Positions 1 through 7,852 of a DNA stretch of 20,739 nucleotides are shown piece after piece. The DNA is taken from positions 1 to 20,739 of the forward strand of contig CAZVUN010000040.1 of NCBI GenBank assembly GCA_964629975.1. Reading direction: 5' to 3'. Both the position numbers and the translations under genes were made by a program. Position 1 is the first letter of the stretch. Every line of letters starts with the position of its first letter. The DNA is from G020354085 sp964629975 (GTDB taxonomy: Bacteria; Pseudomonadota; Gammaproteobacteria; Acidiferrobacterales; Sulfurifustaceae). A model generated the notes under the pieces. It worked only from the letters and a program-made list of their open reading frames with translations, was not told where the DNA came from and did not search any database.

Positions 1-418
1 GTGCCGGCGAGCGCACAGGCGACGGCGGCGCGGCCCGGGGGGCTGTCGGCTCGCGCCTGACCCGGCTGATGGCCTCGGCGCGTTCCTGCGCCAGGCGTGC
101 CTTGCTGGCCTGGGCGCTGAGCTCGGCGCGCGCGGCATGCATCTGCTGCTGGGCAAGGAGCATGTCGGCGGCCAGCATGGCGCTGTCCGGATTACCGTCG
201 TGGCGGCGCTTGGCGACAAGGTAGGTTTCTTCGGCCTGGGCCGCACGCGCGCGCAGGTAATCGAGGTAGATCCGCTCCTGCTGGGCCTCGAGCTCGGCGG
301 CATGGGCGTCGTCGCGGACCTCGTCGACCTCGAACAAGAACCCGCAGCCGCAGCGCAGCGCGGCCAGCGGCAGCTTGTTGCTGCATTCGGGACAGAACTT
401 TTGCTGGAATATGCTCAC
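1..418 (-). CDS. Zinc-ribbon protein with long helical region, C-terminus cut by window edge
   Basis: An open minus-strand frame starts at GTG 418-416 and runs without a stop off the left edge (139 complete codons visible). The N-terminus carries a CPEC motif (C9, C12) followed by CGC (C23, C25), a likely four-cysteine zinc ribbon. From about residue 37 to 120 the sequence is rich in Ala, Glu, Gln, Arg and Leu with almost no Gly or Pro (one short HDGNPD break), which predicts alpha-helix or coiled coil; after that it becomes Pro/Ala rich. No ATG is available in frame upstream and no good Shine-Dalgarno is visible, so the GTG start is tentative. I see no signal peptide. I do not recognise the family; the ribbon suggests nucleic-acid or protein binding, but that is inference. 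It is transcribed divergently from the hydrolase operon. Confidence 0.7.
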   Translation of the reverse strand, partial: MSIFQQKFCPECSNKLPLAALRCGCGFLFEVDEVRDDAHAAELEAQQERIYLDYLRARAAQAEETYLVAKRRHDGNPDSAMLAADMLLAQQQMHAARAELSAQASKARLAQERAEAISRVRREPTAPRAAPPSPVRSPA

Positions 419-585
419 TGTCGATGCCCGCGCCCTGCACCATCCCTGGTTCGCCGTGCTGACGTTGCGCCGCCATCGAAATATGGCACGATCGGCGCGC
501 CGCCGGTAACGCCAGCAGACGAGCTGGCCAGTCCACAGGACGAGTGGCGTGCGGGCCGACGGGCGTTAAGGCGCGCGCCTTGCGG

Positions 586-613
586 TTGATTTGCCTCCCG
601 GTTTCTCTACACT
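586..613 (+). promoter_or_regulatory. Putative sigma70 promoter of the hydrolase/methyltransferase operon
   Basis: TTGATT (586-591) and TACACT (608-613) are separated by 16 bases; each matches four of six consensus positions. Transcription would start near 620, giving a leader of about 85 bases before ATG 706. The 287-base gap between the divergent genes (419-705) shows no other convincing element apart from an AT-richer patch near 480 that could serve the minus-strand gene. Confidence 0.4.
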
Positions 614-705
614 TGGCCGCCGTTCGGGCGGGGGCGGACGGGGGCGCAAACGGCGTGCCCGCGCTTCGGCTGACACACGGCGTGCGGCGCCCACCACCCA
701 CCACC

Positions 706-1620
706 ATGATCGGGTTCCTCGGAAAATACGCGCGCCGCGCAATGGTGGTGCTGGCGCTCTTGCCGTCGATGACCTGCATCGGTCACGCCGCGACGCCGGC
801 GAGCGAGCGCTACTTCACCACCAGCGACGGGGTGCGCCTGCATTACCACGACAGCGGTCGCGGCCAGACCCTGGTGTTCGTGCCAGGCTGGACCATGCCC
901 GCCGACATCTGGCGTGCGCAGCTCACGCACTTCGCGCAAACGCACCGCGTCATTGCCTTCGATCCGCGCGCGCAGGGGCGCTCGCAGGTGGCGAGCGGCG
1001 GCTACACCGTCGAGCGGCGTGCGCAGGATCTCAAGGAGCTGCTCGATCAGCTCGGGCCGGAGCCGGTGGTGCTGATCGGCTGGTCGCTCGGCGTGCTCGA
1101 GTCACTCGCCTACGTGGGTGCCTACGGCACCGAGCGCCTGGCGGCGGTGGTGCTGGTCGACAATTCAATCGGCGAGGAGCCGCCGCCGGTGTCCGATCCA
1201 ACCTTTGTGCCGCGTCTGCGCAGCCAGCGCGCGAAGACGGTGGAGGGTTTCGTGCGCAGCATGTTCCGCCGGCCGCCGCCGCAGACCTACCTGCGCGAGC
1301 TGGTCGCGGCCGCGCTGCGCGTGCCGCCCGAGGCGAGCCTCGCGCTGCTGAGTTACCCGTATCCGCGCGAACGCTGGCGCGAGCTGGTGTACCGCATCGA
1401 CCGGCCGCTGCTGTACGCGGTCAGCGCGCGTTTTGCGGAACAGGCGCGCAACCTCAAGCGCCAGCGGCCCGACACCTGGATCGAGGTGTTCGCATCCGCC
1501 GGGCATGCGCTGTTCGTCGATGAGGCCGAGCGCTTCAACGACCTGCTGGCGCGTTTTCTCGCCGCCGAGCTCGGGCCCGTTGCCCCCGGGCGCCAGGCGC
1601 GCACAGGGGCCGCCCCGTGA
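706..1620 (+). CDS. Exported alpha/beta hydrolase
   Basis: A 304-residue alpha/beta-hydrolase-fold protein. Residues 1-28 form a signal peptide (positive K7-R11, hydrophobic 13-24, likely cleavage near GHA-A), so it probably acts in the periplasm. The fold is shown by the oxyanion-strand motif VFVPGW (57-62), a DPRAQGRS turn (86-93), the nucleophile elbow GWSLG with Ser127, and AGHALF with catalytic His267. The segment that normally bears the catalytic acid (LLYAVSARFAEQ, 235-246) has no Asp; E245 or D152 after an earlier strand (VLVDN) could substitute. ATG 706 is chosen because it begins the signal peptide; upstream in-frame codons look non-coding. Its TGA overlaps the next start as GTGA, so translation of the two is probably coupled. 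Substrate unknown; esterase or peroxidase-like activities are possible. Confidence 0.85.
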   Translation: MIGFLGKYARRAMVVLALLPSMTCIGHAATPASERYFTTSDGVRLHYHDSGRGQTLVFVPGWTMPADIWRAQLTHFAQTHRVIAFDPRAQGRSQVASGGYTVERRAQDLKELLDQLGPEPVVLIGWSLGVLESLAYVGAYGTERLAAVVLVDNSIGEEPPPVSDPTFVPRLRSQRAKTVEGFVRSMFRRPPPQTYLRELVAAALRVPPEASLALLSYPYPRERWRELVYRIDRPLLYAVSARFAEQARNLKRQRPDTWIEVFASAGHALFVDEAERFNDLLARFLAAELGPVAPGRQARTGAAP

Positions 1621-4073
1621 GGTTCCTCAAGACGCGCTCGCCGCTCGCACCGCTGTTCCTGGTGTCGGCCGCCGCGATCGGTTTCGAGATCGCGCTCACC
1701 CGCTTCTTCGCGATCGCCAGCTGGTCGGAGTACGGCTACTGGGTGATCTCCATCACCATGGTCGGGTTCGCGGTAAGTGGCGTGGTGCTGTCGCTGTTCA
1801 ACCCCTTCTTCCTGCGCCATGCCGAACGGCTGCTGTTCGCGATTCCACCGCTGCTGATGGTGTCGGCGGCGCTCGGCTTCTACGCGACCACGATCATCCC
1901 GTTCAACCCCCTGGAGTTCCAGAATCCGGACCAGTGGTTCGAGCAGCTGCGCAACATCTGGAAGTACTACGTCGCGCTGTTCCCGTTCTTCTTCTTCGCC
2001 GGCCTGTACATCGGCCTGTACTTCCTGTCGTACCAGGAAGAGATTCCGAAGATCTACGGCGCCGACCTGGCCGGCGCCGGCGCCGGCGCACTGGCGGCAC
2101 TGACGCTCATGTTCGTGGTGCATCCGTTCTATTTGCTGGCCGCCCTGTTGCCGCTGCTGGTGTTCGCCGGCCTCTATCACCGCCCGGGGCGGCGGCGTGC
2201 CCGGCCGCTCGTGGTGCTGCTCGTGCTGGCGCTGCTGCTCGCGCTGTGCGAGCTCGTGCTCATTCGCTTCAACCGCGCCGATTTCAACGAGTACAAGGCG
2301 ATCTACCCGCCGCTGCACGTGCAGGACAACCGCGTGGTGGAGGAGATCAGGTCGCCGCGCGGTTATTTCCTGGTGCTCGACAACTTCACCGAACGCCTCG
2401 ACACCGACTTCTCCAACAACATCGGTCTGCTCAAGGTCGCCGGGCCACCGCTCACCTACGGGCTGTACAACGACGGCAATCGCCTGACCGCGCTGCCCAA
2501 GCGCCTCGACTACGACGCCTCCTACGTGCAGGCGGCGCTCGATTCGCTGCCCTACGAGCTGCGCCCGGCGGCGCGTGCGCTGCTGATCGGCACGCGGGGC
2601 GGTTTTCGCGTGCGCGAGGCGCTCACCCTCGGCGCCGCGCACATCGTGGCGCTCGAGCCGGAGCAGACGCTGCACGCGCTCATCACCGCCGGGGTCGGCG
2701 GCACGCGCGAGCCGGCGCTGGACGATGCGCGCGTGGAGCTGCGCGCACAGTCGCCGGCCGAGACGCTGGCGCGCGGTGACGGCCGCTTCGACGTCATCGA
2801 CATCGCCTCGGACTTTCTCAACCAGGCCGACGCCAACAAGTTCGCCTTCACCGTCGAGGCGGTGCGCAGCTACTACCGCGCGCTCGGTCCGAATGGCGTG
2901 CTGTCGCTGCCGGTGTCGATTCGCGAATTCACCGTGTACGCCGTGAAGATGGTGGAGACCGCACGCCAGGCGCTGCTCGCCGAGGGCGTGAGCGCGCCGG
3001 GTGCGCATCTGATGGTGTACCGCTCGAGCTGGAATGCGCGCATCCTGGTGGGGCGCGCGCCGTTCGCGGCGCGCGACATCGCCACGCTGCGCGCCTTCGC
3101 CGATCGGCGCTCGTTCGACACCTCATACTTCCCCGGCATCGATCCCGCGCAGGTGCAGATCTGGAACGACCTGCCGCTCGTGTCGCTCGAGGACGGCACG
3201 GTGCAGTCGAGCGCCAAGGCCGCCGATGCGCTGATGGACGACACGCTGCGGCTGCTGGCCGGGCCGGAGGCGTTCCTGGCGGGGCACTTCTTCAATCTCG
3301 CGCCCTCGACGCACGACCGGCCGTTCTTCTACTCGATTCTGCGGGCCGGCGCACTCGACCAGGTGCTCGACAAGATCGCGCTCATCCCGCGCGAGGAGCT
3401 CGGTTACCTCATCAACCTCGCAGTGCTGCTGCAGGCGTTGCTGTTCGCCGGCGTGATCCTGAGCCTGCCGCTCATCCGCTGGCGCGCCCGGCGGCCGCGC
3501 ACCGAGGCGATCGTCAAGTCGATCCTGTATTTTGCCGGGCTCGGCATCGGCTTCCTGTTCCTCGAGATCCTGCTGATCGAGAAGGTCTCGTTCTATCTCA
3601 ACGACCGCACCTCGGCCTTCGCCGTGGTGCTGGCCGCGATGCTGGTGTTCTCCGGGCTGGGCAGCTACGCCGCCAGCCACTACCTCGGTGCGCCCCAGCG
3701 CGGGGTGCAGCTCGCCTGTGCCGGCGTGTTCGTGTGGGTGATCGCGGCCATGCTCGGGCTCGATGCCCTGCTCGGCGCAACCCTCGGCTGGCCCGGCGCC
3801 GCCAAGGCGCTGCTGCTGCTCGTGCTGATCGCGCCGCTCGCTGTTGCGCTCGGCTTTCCGTTTCCGCTCGGGCTGTATCTGTTCCGCGGCGAGCGCGCCC
3901 ACTTTCTGCCCTGGGCCTGGAGTCTCAACGGTGCGTTCTCCGTCATCTCCACGCCGCTCGCCAACTTGCTGGCCATTTCCACGGGCTATACAATGCTTTT
4001 GGTGGCCTCACTCGCCTTTTACGGCATCGTGCTGCTGACCTACCCGGTCGGGCGCAGCGCCAACCGAATCTAG
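1617..4073 (+). CDS. Polytopic membrane protein with internal spermidine-synthase-like domain
   Basis: An 818-residue protein with about six membrane helices at the N-terminus (roughly 10-215), a soluble Rossmann domain (about 220-590) and about six more helices (about 600-815). The soluble part resembles spermidine synthases: the SAM-site segment LLIGTRGGFRVREAL (about 322-336), an acidic strand end (ALEPEQ) and a DVIDIASDF stretch (D395, D399) where SpeE has its aminopropyl-transfer aspartates. Only the second Asp aligns clearly, so true polyamine synthesis is doubtful. The C-terminal half has family-typical FLFLEILLIEK, GFPFPLGLYLF and WSLNGAFSVIS patches. The GTG start at 1617 overlaps the previous stop. 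Membrane-embedded spermidine-synthase-like proteins are widespread but mostly uncharacterised; the operon with a hydrolase and two methyltransferases suggests modification of an envelope or membrane-delivered substrate (inference). Confidence 0.85.
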   Translation: MRFLKTRSPLAPLFLVSAAAIGFEIALTRFFAIASWSEYGYWVISITMVGFAVSGVVLSLFNPFFLRHAERLLFAIPPLLMVSAALGFYATTIIPFNPLEFQNPDQWFEQLRNIWKYYVALFPFFFFAGLYIGLYFLSYQEEIPKIYGADLAGAGAGALAALTLMFVVHPFYLLAALLPLLVFAGLYHRPGRRRARPLVVLLVLALLLALCELVLIRFNRADFNEYKAIYPPLHVQDNRVVEEIRSPRGYFLVLDNFTERLDTDFSNNIGLLKVAGPPLTYGLYNDGNRLTALPKRLDYDASYVQAALDSLPYELRPAARALLIGTRGGFRVREALTLGAAHIVALEPEQTLHALITAGVGGTREPALDDARVELRAQSPAETLARGDGRFDVIDIASDFLNQADANKFAFTVEAVRSYYRALGPNGVLSLPVSIREFTVYAVKMVETARQALLAEGVSAPGAHLMVYRSSWNARILVGRAPFAARDIATLRAFADRRSFDTSYFPGIDPAQVQIWNDLPLVSLEDGTVQSSAKAADALMDDTLRLLAGPEAFLAGHFFNLAPSTHDRPFFYSILRAGALDQVLDKIALIPREELGYLINLAVLLQALLFAGVILSLPLIRWRARRPRTEAIVKSILYFAGLGIGFLFLEILLIEKVSFYLNDRTSAFAVVLAAMLVFSGLGSYAASHYLGAPQRGVQLACAGVFVWVIAAMLGLDALLGATLGWPGAAKALLLLVLIAPLAVALGFPFPLGLYLFRGERAHFLPWAWSLNGAFSVISTPLANLLAISTGYTMLLVASLAFYGIVLLTYPVGRSANRI

Positions 4074-4095
4074 AAAACCCCGCAGGACAGATCCC

Positions 4096-4986
4096 ATGCA
4101 TATTCGTTCGTCGGCCGTCGTTGCCGCACTCGTGCTCGGCGTGAGCGTCGTCGCCACCGCGGCCGACAAGCCGGCCGCACCGGCACCTGCCAGCGCCTGG
4201 ACCTATGAACGCTACCTCGCGGCCATGAAGGACAGCGGCCGCACCACCAGGCTCACGGAAGCCGAGTTCGCGGCCATCCAGGAGCGCCGCAAGGAAGCGC
4301 TCAAGAGCATCGAGAGCTACCTGGCGCAGCGCTTCGGCAAGGCCGATCCGGCGGTGATGAAGGCCTTCGCGGAGCTGCCGCGCGAGTACTTTCACTACAA
4401 CTACGCGGAGAAGCGCTCGACCGCGGAGGTCGCCTACGAGGAAAAGGCCAAGCCCTGGGCCATCGGCTTCGGTTCGGCCCTGTCGGACTACCTCGGTCAG
4501 GCCTACATGACGCAGCTCACCCAGCCGGCACCCGACAAGGTGGTGCTCGAGATCGGCACCGGCTCGGGCTTTCAGGTGTCGCTGCTGTCGCGCATCGTGA
4601 AGAAGGCGTATTCGATCGAGATCATCGAGCCGCTCGGCACGGCGGTCGCCAAGATCTTCAAGCCGCTTGGCATCGACAACGTGGAGACGCGCGTCGGCGA
4701 CGGCTATTTCGGCTGGCCCGAGGTCAAGGAAGGTTTCGACATCATCATCGTCACGTGCGCCGCGCAGTACGTGCCGCCCGCGCTGATCGAGCAGCTCAAG
4801 CCGGGCGGGCGCATGGTCATCCCGATCGGGCAGCCGATGAAGAAGGGCCAGTTCCTGTACGTCTACACCAAGGACAAGGACGGCAAGGTCCACTCCAAGA
4901 AGGACGTCGGCGTGTTCTTCATCCCCATGACCGGCGAGATGCAGAAGCAGCCGGCGCCGGCCGGTGCCGCGCCCGCCCCGGGCTAG
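4096..4986 (+). CDS. Exported protein-L-isoaspartate O-methyltransferase-like protein
   Basis: A 296-residue class I SAM methyltransferase of the PCMT family. SAM motif I is VVLEIGTGSGFQ (149-160); downstream VTCAAQYVPPALIEQL (219-234) and PGGRMVIPIG (236-245) match the Pcm segments around the TAAP and GG-LV-PVG motifs. The Ser-containing substrate loop before motif I reads GSALSDYLGQAYM (126-138), diverging from the TISQP of E. coli Pcm. Residues 1-22 look like a Sec signal peptide (R4, then a hydrophobic stretch ending ATAA) followed by a Pro/Ala linker, and the last residues are again Pro/Ala rich. This predicts a periplasmic location, where SAM is not normally available. It begins 22 bases after the membrane protein and is probably co-transcribed. 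Isoaspartyl repair is one possible role; methylation of a different substrate is equally possible. Confidence 0.85.
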   Translation: MHIRSSAVVAALVLGVSVVATAADKPAAPAPASAWTYERYLAAMKDSGRTTRLTEAEFAAIQERRKEALKSIESYLAQRFGKADPAVMKAFAELPREYFHYNYAEKRSTAEVAYEEKAKPWAIGFGSALSDYLGQAYMTQLTQPAPDKVVLEIGTGSGFQVSLLSRIVKKAYSIEIIEPLGTAVAKIFKPLGIDNVETRVGDGYFGWPEVKEGFDIIIVTCAAQYVPPALIEQLKPGGRMVIPIGQPMKKGQFLYVYTKDKDGKVHSKKDVGVFFIPMTGEMQKQPAPAGAAPAPG

Positions 4987-4996
4987 CGTCGCGCCG

Positions 4997-5815
4997 ATGG
5001 CCGACGCGCGCAGCGCGGCGTCGCGCGAGGTGGTGGCGGCGTTCGATCGCTGTGCCGAGGGCTACGATCGCGAGACGCTGCGCTGCTTCCCGTTCGTTGC
5101 CGATCGCCTCATCGCCCGCCTCAATCCGGCGCCGGGCAGCAGGCTGCTCGACGTCGCCACCGGTACCGGGGCCGTGGCGCTCGCCGCCGCACAGGCGGTT
5201 GGCCCCACCGGGCGGGTCACGGCCATCGATCTGTCCGAGGGCATGCTCGCGCGCCTGCAGGCCAAGCTCACGCAGTTCGGTATCGGCAACATCGACCTGC
5301 ATGTGATGGACGCGGCCGCGCTCGAGTTCCGGCGCGACTATTTCCACTACGTGGTCTGTTCGTTCGGCCTGGCGTTGCTGCCCGATCCGGCGGCGGCGCT
5401 CAGGGGCTGGCTGCGCGTGGTGCGCCCGGGTGGCACGATTCTGTTCACCAGCTTCGGCGCCGCCGCCTTGCTGCCAATGCGCGCGCAGTTGCATGACGCG
5501 CTGCGCGCGGCAGGGGTCGACGTGCCCGCGCCCCGCCTGCACGAGGCGAGCCTGTGCCAGGCAGTGCTGCGCGACGCCGGAGCGATCGATGTCGCGGTCG
5601 ACACCGCACCGCTCGGCTATCACCTGCGCGACGAGCACGAATGGTGGGATTTCCTCTGGCATACCGAGCTGCGCGTTCCGTGCGAACGGCTCGCGCCAGC
5701 GGCACGCGAGGCCTTGCGCAGCGCGCACTTGTCCGAGGTGGCGCGCCGCAAGACCGACAAGGGCCTGTGGCTCGATCTCGCGACCATCTTCGCGCGCGGC
5801 CGCAAGCCCGGGTAG
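4997..5815 (+). CDS. Class I SAM-dependent methyltransferase (UbiE-like)
   Basis: A 272-residue cytoplasmic methyltransferase. Motif I is LLDVATGTGAVAL (about 49-61), followed by the acidic loop VTAIDLSEGML, a third motif around VMDAAALEF and the PGGTILFTSF strand. The N-terminal FDRCAEGYDRETLR resembles the segment that precedes motif I in UbiE/COQ5-type enzymes. There is no signal peptide. ATG 4997 lies 10 bases after the preceding stop; upstream in-frame codons overlap the previous gene and look non-coding. It is the last gene of the operon and the third consecutive SAM-fold protein. The substrate cannot be told from sequence: C-, O- and N-methyltransferases share these motifs. Confidence 0.85.
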   Translation: MADARSAASREVVAAFDRCAEGYDRETLRCFPFVADRLIARLNPAPGSRLLDVATGTGAVALAAAQAVGPTGRVTAIDLSEGMLARLQAKLTQFGIGNIDLHVMDAAALEFRRDYFHYVVCSFGLALLPDPAAALRGWLRVVRPGGTILFTSFGAAALLPMRAQLHDALRAAGVDVPAPRLHEASLCQAVLRDAGAIDVAVDTAPLGYHLRDEHEWWDFLWHTELRVPCERLAPAAREALRSAHLSEVARRKTDKGLWLDLATIFARGRKPG

Positions 5816-5937
5816 AGTGCTCAACTATCGCGCGCCGCACCGGCAGCGTCTTCGGCGCTGGTTCGCGTTCCTGCCGGTGGTATCCTTGGCGCGTCCATGG
5901 AGTCGCCGGGAGTCGCGGACTAACCGGAGCGAGGACC

Positions 5938-6678
5938 ATGCCGGAGGGGGCTGCACCACACAGTGCCTCACGTGCGGGCGGCGGGTTCGACGCCTGCCGG
6001 CGCTGCCGCGCGTCGCTCATCTGCCAGTTCGCTACCCATCCCACGCCCGGCATTGCCGTAATCAAGAGGCAGCGCCGCCTGCGGCGCGGCGAAGTTCTGT
6101 ACAGCCAGGGCGATGCCTTCGAGGCGCTGTACACGGTGTGTTCCGGCACGGTGCGCACCAGCGCGCCGACCGCGCGCGGACGCCGCCAGACGCTCGGCTT
6201 CTGCATCCCCGGGGAGCTGGTCGGCATCGCCGATTTGAGCGCGCGCCGCCACACCACCGATGCCGTGGCGCTCGAGCCCAGCGAGGTGGCCGCGTTCGCG
6301 TTCCGCTCCGTGTCGGATGCGATGGATGCGTTGCCGCTGCTGCGGCGCATCGTGCTGCAGCTGTTCGCCGAGCAGCTGGCGCACGACGAAGAGCTGATCC
6401 TGCCGCTGCTCGGCAAGAAGTCGGCGCTCGAGCGCCTCAGCGCCTACCTGTGGTCGCTCAGCCGCCGCTACGAGGCGCGCGGGTTTTCGGCCACCGAGTT
6501 TCCGCTCGCCATGTCGCGCAGCGATATCAGCGACTACCTCGGGCTCGCCAAGGAAACCGTGTGCCGGCTGCTGGCACGCCTGACCGATGACGGTGTGATC
6601 GAACTGGATGCGCGCCGCCTGCGCATCTGCGATCGCGAACGCCTCGCGCAGCTGGCCTACGGCGCGGCGGCCGTGTGA
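5938..6678 (+). CDS. FNR-type transcriptional regulator with incomplete canonical cluster ligands
   Basis: A 246-residue Crp/Fnr-family regulator. The N-terminus has C20, C23 and C29 in the C-x2-C-x5-C pattern and numbering of E. coli FNR, which ligate an oxygen-labile [4Fe-4S] cluster. The fourth ligand of FNR (C122) aligns with A118 here; C68 and C89 lie elsewhere in the beta-roll. The segment ALERLSAYLWSLSRRYEARGFS (in two stretches, 163-184) and the helix-turn-helix MSRSDISDYLGLAKET (192-207) strongly resemble FNR. The recognition helix reads ETVCR, so E206 and R210 are kept while the Ser that contacts DNA in FNR is C209. GAGCGAGGA precedes ATG 5938. The 122-base gap upstream has no clear promoter. 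It ends tail-to-tail with the peptidase gene, overlapping by 22 bases. A nearby FNR box (7905-7918) is its obvious candidate target. Confidence 0.88.
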   Translation: MPEGAAPHSASRAGGGFDACRRCRASLICQFATHPTPGIAVIKRQRRLRRGEVLYSQGDAFEALYTVCSGTVRTSAPTARGRRQTLGFCIPGELVGIADLSARRHTTDAVALEPSEVAAFAFRSVSDAMDALPLLRRIVLQLFAEQLAHDEELILPLLGKKSALERLSAYLWSLSRRYEARGFSATEFPLAMSRSDISDYLGLAKETVCRLLARLTDDGVIELDARRLRICDRERLAQLAYGAAAV

Positions 6679-7844
6679 AGCGGGCGCCCGAGCTGCTTGC
6701 GGTAGCGGCGCAGATTCTTCCGCAGGCGCTGCGCCACGTCGCGCCACGGTTGCTGCCACGGCAGGCGAGGCGCGAGCAGCGCGCGACACAGGTGCAGCAG
6801 ACCCTCGACATCGTCGAGGTGCACGAACTCCGGGGCCGGCCCGCGCGTGGCGGGGATGCCCGGCGCGCCCTCGAATGCCTCGTTGTGATAGTTGCCGAGC
6901 GGCACTGAGATGCCGATCGCGGTCAGGCCGCAGACCGTCGCCGCCGTCGCCTCGCAGGTGCCGCCATCCATGATGCGGCGCTGGTGCCGGCCGGGCAGCG
7001 CCGCCTGCGCCACGTCGCTCAACACCTGGAGCGCGTGCGCATCGAACACCGTGCGCCGGTCGCCGAGCCGCACCACGGGCCCGCCGCCGATGACGGCGCC
7101 GGGCAGGGTGCGCGAGGTCTCGAGGCTCACGGCCACGATCGGGCGGCGCGCGCGCTCGAGCCAGCCCAACTTGAAATGCGCGAGCGCACCGGTAAAGCCG
7201 ACCTCCTCGCCGCGCGTGAGCAGTCCGAGGAATGGCAGGCGCGTGCGCTGCGCGCGCCACAGTGTGAGCGCGGTGTCGACCACCGCGAACACCCCGACCA
7301 GGTCATCGGCCGCCTGGGTGTAGAGCTTGCGGCCGCTTCGCCACACCGGGGCGCGAAAGCCGAGACCACCGAAGAGCGCGCGTGCCGCCATCGGCGCGGC
7401 CAGTGGTGCGCGCAGCCGCACCTCCGCGCTGGCGAGCGCCTGTCCCGACTTGTGCAGGCGTATGGCGGCGAGCTCACCGGCGCCCACGTAGCCGGCATCC
7501 GAGGCGAGCCACACCTGCGCCCCGCGCAGCCGCCGCGTGGGCGAGCCGCCGTGCCACTGGATCGCGAGGCGCCGGTCGCTCATCCAGCGCACGCCGTGGA
7601 ACCCGGGGTGGTCCATGTGGGCGATGAACAGGCGCAGCGGCTCGCGGCTCGCGCGGCGCACGAGCCGGCGATAGTCCGTGGCGGAGGCCGCCCCGACCAG
7701 CAGGTTGCCCACGGGGTCGAAGAAGTGCGGCACGCCCGCGCGCGCGAGCTGGCGCGCCGCCCAGGCCGCGACATGCTGCTCGCGAAACGGAGCGGTCGGC
7801 TGCGCGAGCAGCTCGCGCAGCCGCTTCTGGCGGGGCTGATTCAT
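6657..7844 (-). CDS. M42/M20-like zinc aminopeptidase
   Basis: A 395-residue protein of the M42/M20-type co-catalytic metallopeptidase fold, close to the usual length for the group. Likely metal and catalytic residues follow the family order: H76/D78 in AHMDH, D180-D181 in QAADDLVG, E213-E214 in RGEEVGFTG, E242 in SLETS and H320 in GNYHN. An inserted beta domain lies between the first two motifs (about 90-160), as in M42 enzymes. The C-terminal 35 residues are basic. No signal peptide is visible, so it is probably cytoplasmic and trims peptides. The start ATG 7844 has no Shine-Dalgarno and lies only a few bases from a predicted transcription start. The 3' end overlaps the convergent FNR-type gene. 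Exact substrate and whether it is a true M42 member are uncertain. Confidence 0.8.
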   Translation of the reverse strand: MNQPRQKRLRELLAQPTAPFREQHVAAWAARQLARAGVPHFFDPVGNLLVGAASATDYRRLVRRASREPLRLFIAHMDHPGFHGVRWMSDRRLAIQWHGGSPTRRLRGAQVWLASDAGYVGAGELAAIRLHKSGQALASAEVRLRAPLAAPMAARALFGGLGFRAPVWRSGRKLYTQAADDLVGVFAVVDTALTLWRAQRTRLPFLGLLTRGEEVGFTGALAHFKLGWLERARRPIVAVSLETSRTLPGAVIGGGPVVRLGDRRTVFDAHALQVLSDVAQAALPGRHQRRIMDGGTCEATAATVCGLTAIGISVPLGNYHNEAFEGAPGIPATRGPAPEFVHLDDVEGLLHLCRALLAPRLPWQQPWRDVAQRLRKNLRRYRKQLGRPLHTAAAP

Positions 7845-7852
7845 GGCGCGCG

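Noticed and set aside
586..599. TTGAT as half of an FNR box in front of the hydrolase operon
   Set aside because: The second half (CTCCC) does not match ATCAA; the sequence is better explained as a -35 element.
192..779. Open minus-strand frame crossing the gap between the first two genes
   Set aside because: Another minus-strand frame (1-418) contains the zinc-ribbon motifs and helical pattern; this one is Arg/Pro-rich and runs across the promoter region.
1353..3008. Long open minus-strand frame (551 codons) opposite the hydrolase and membrane protein
   Set aside because: It is the complement of two clearly homologous genes; its translation is His/Arg/Glu-rich low complexity, typical of antisense frames in GC-rich DNA.
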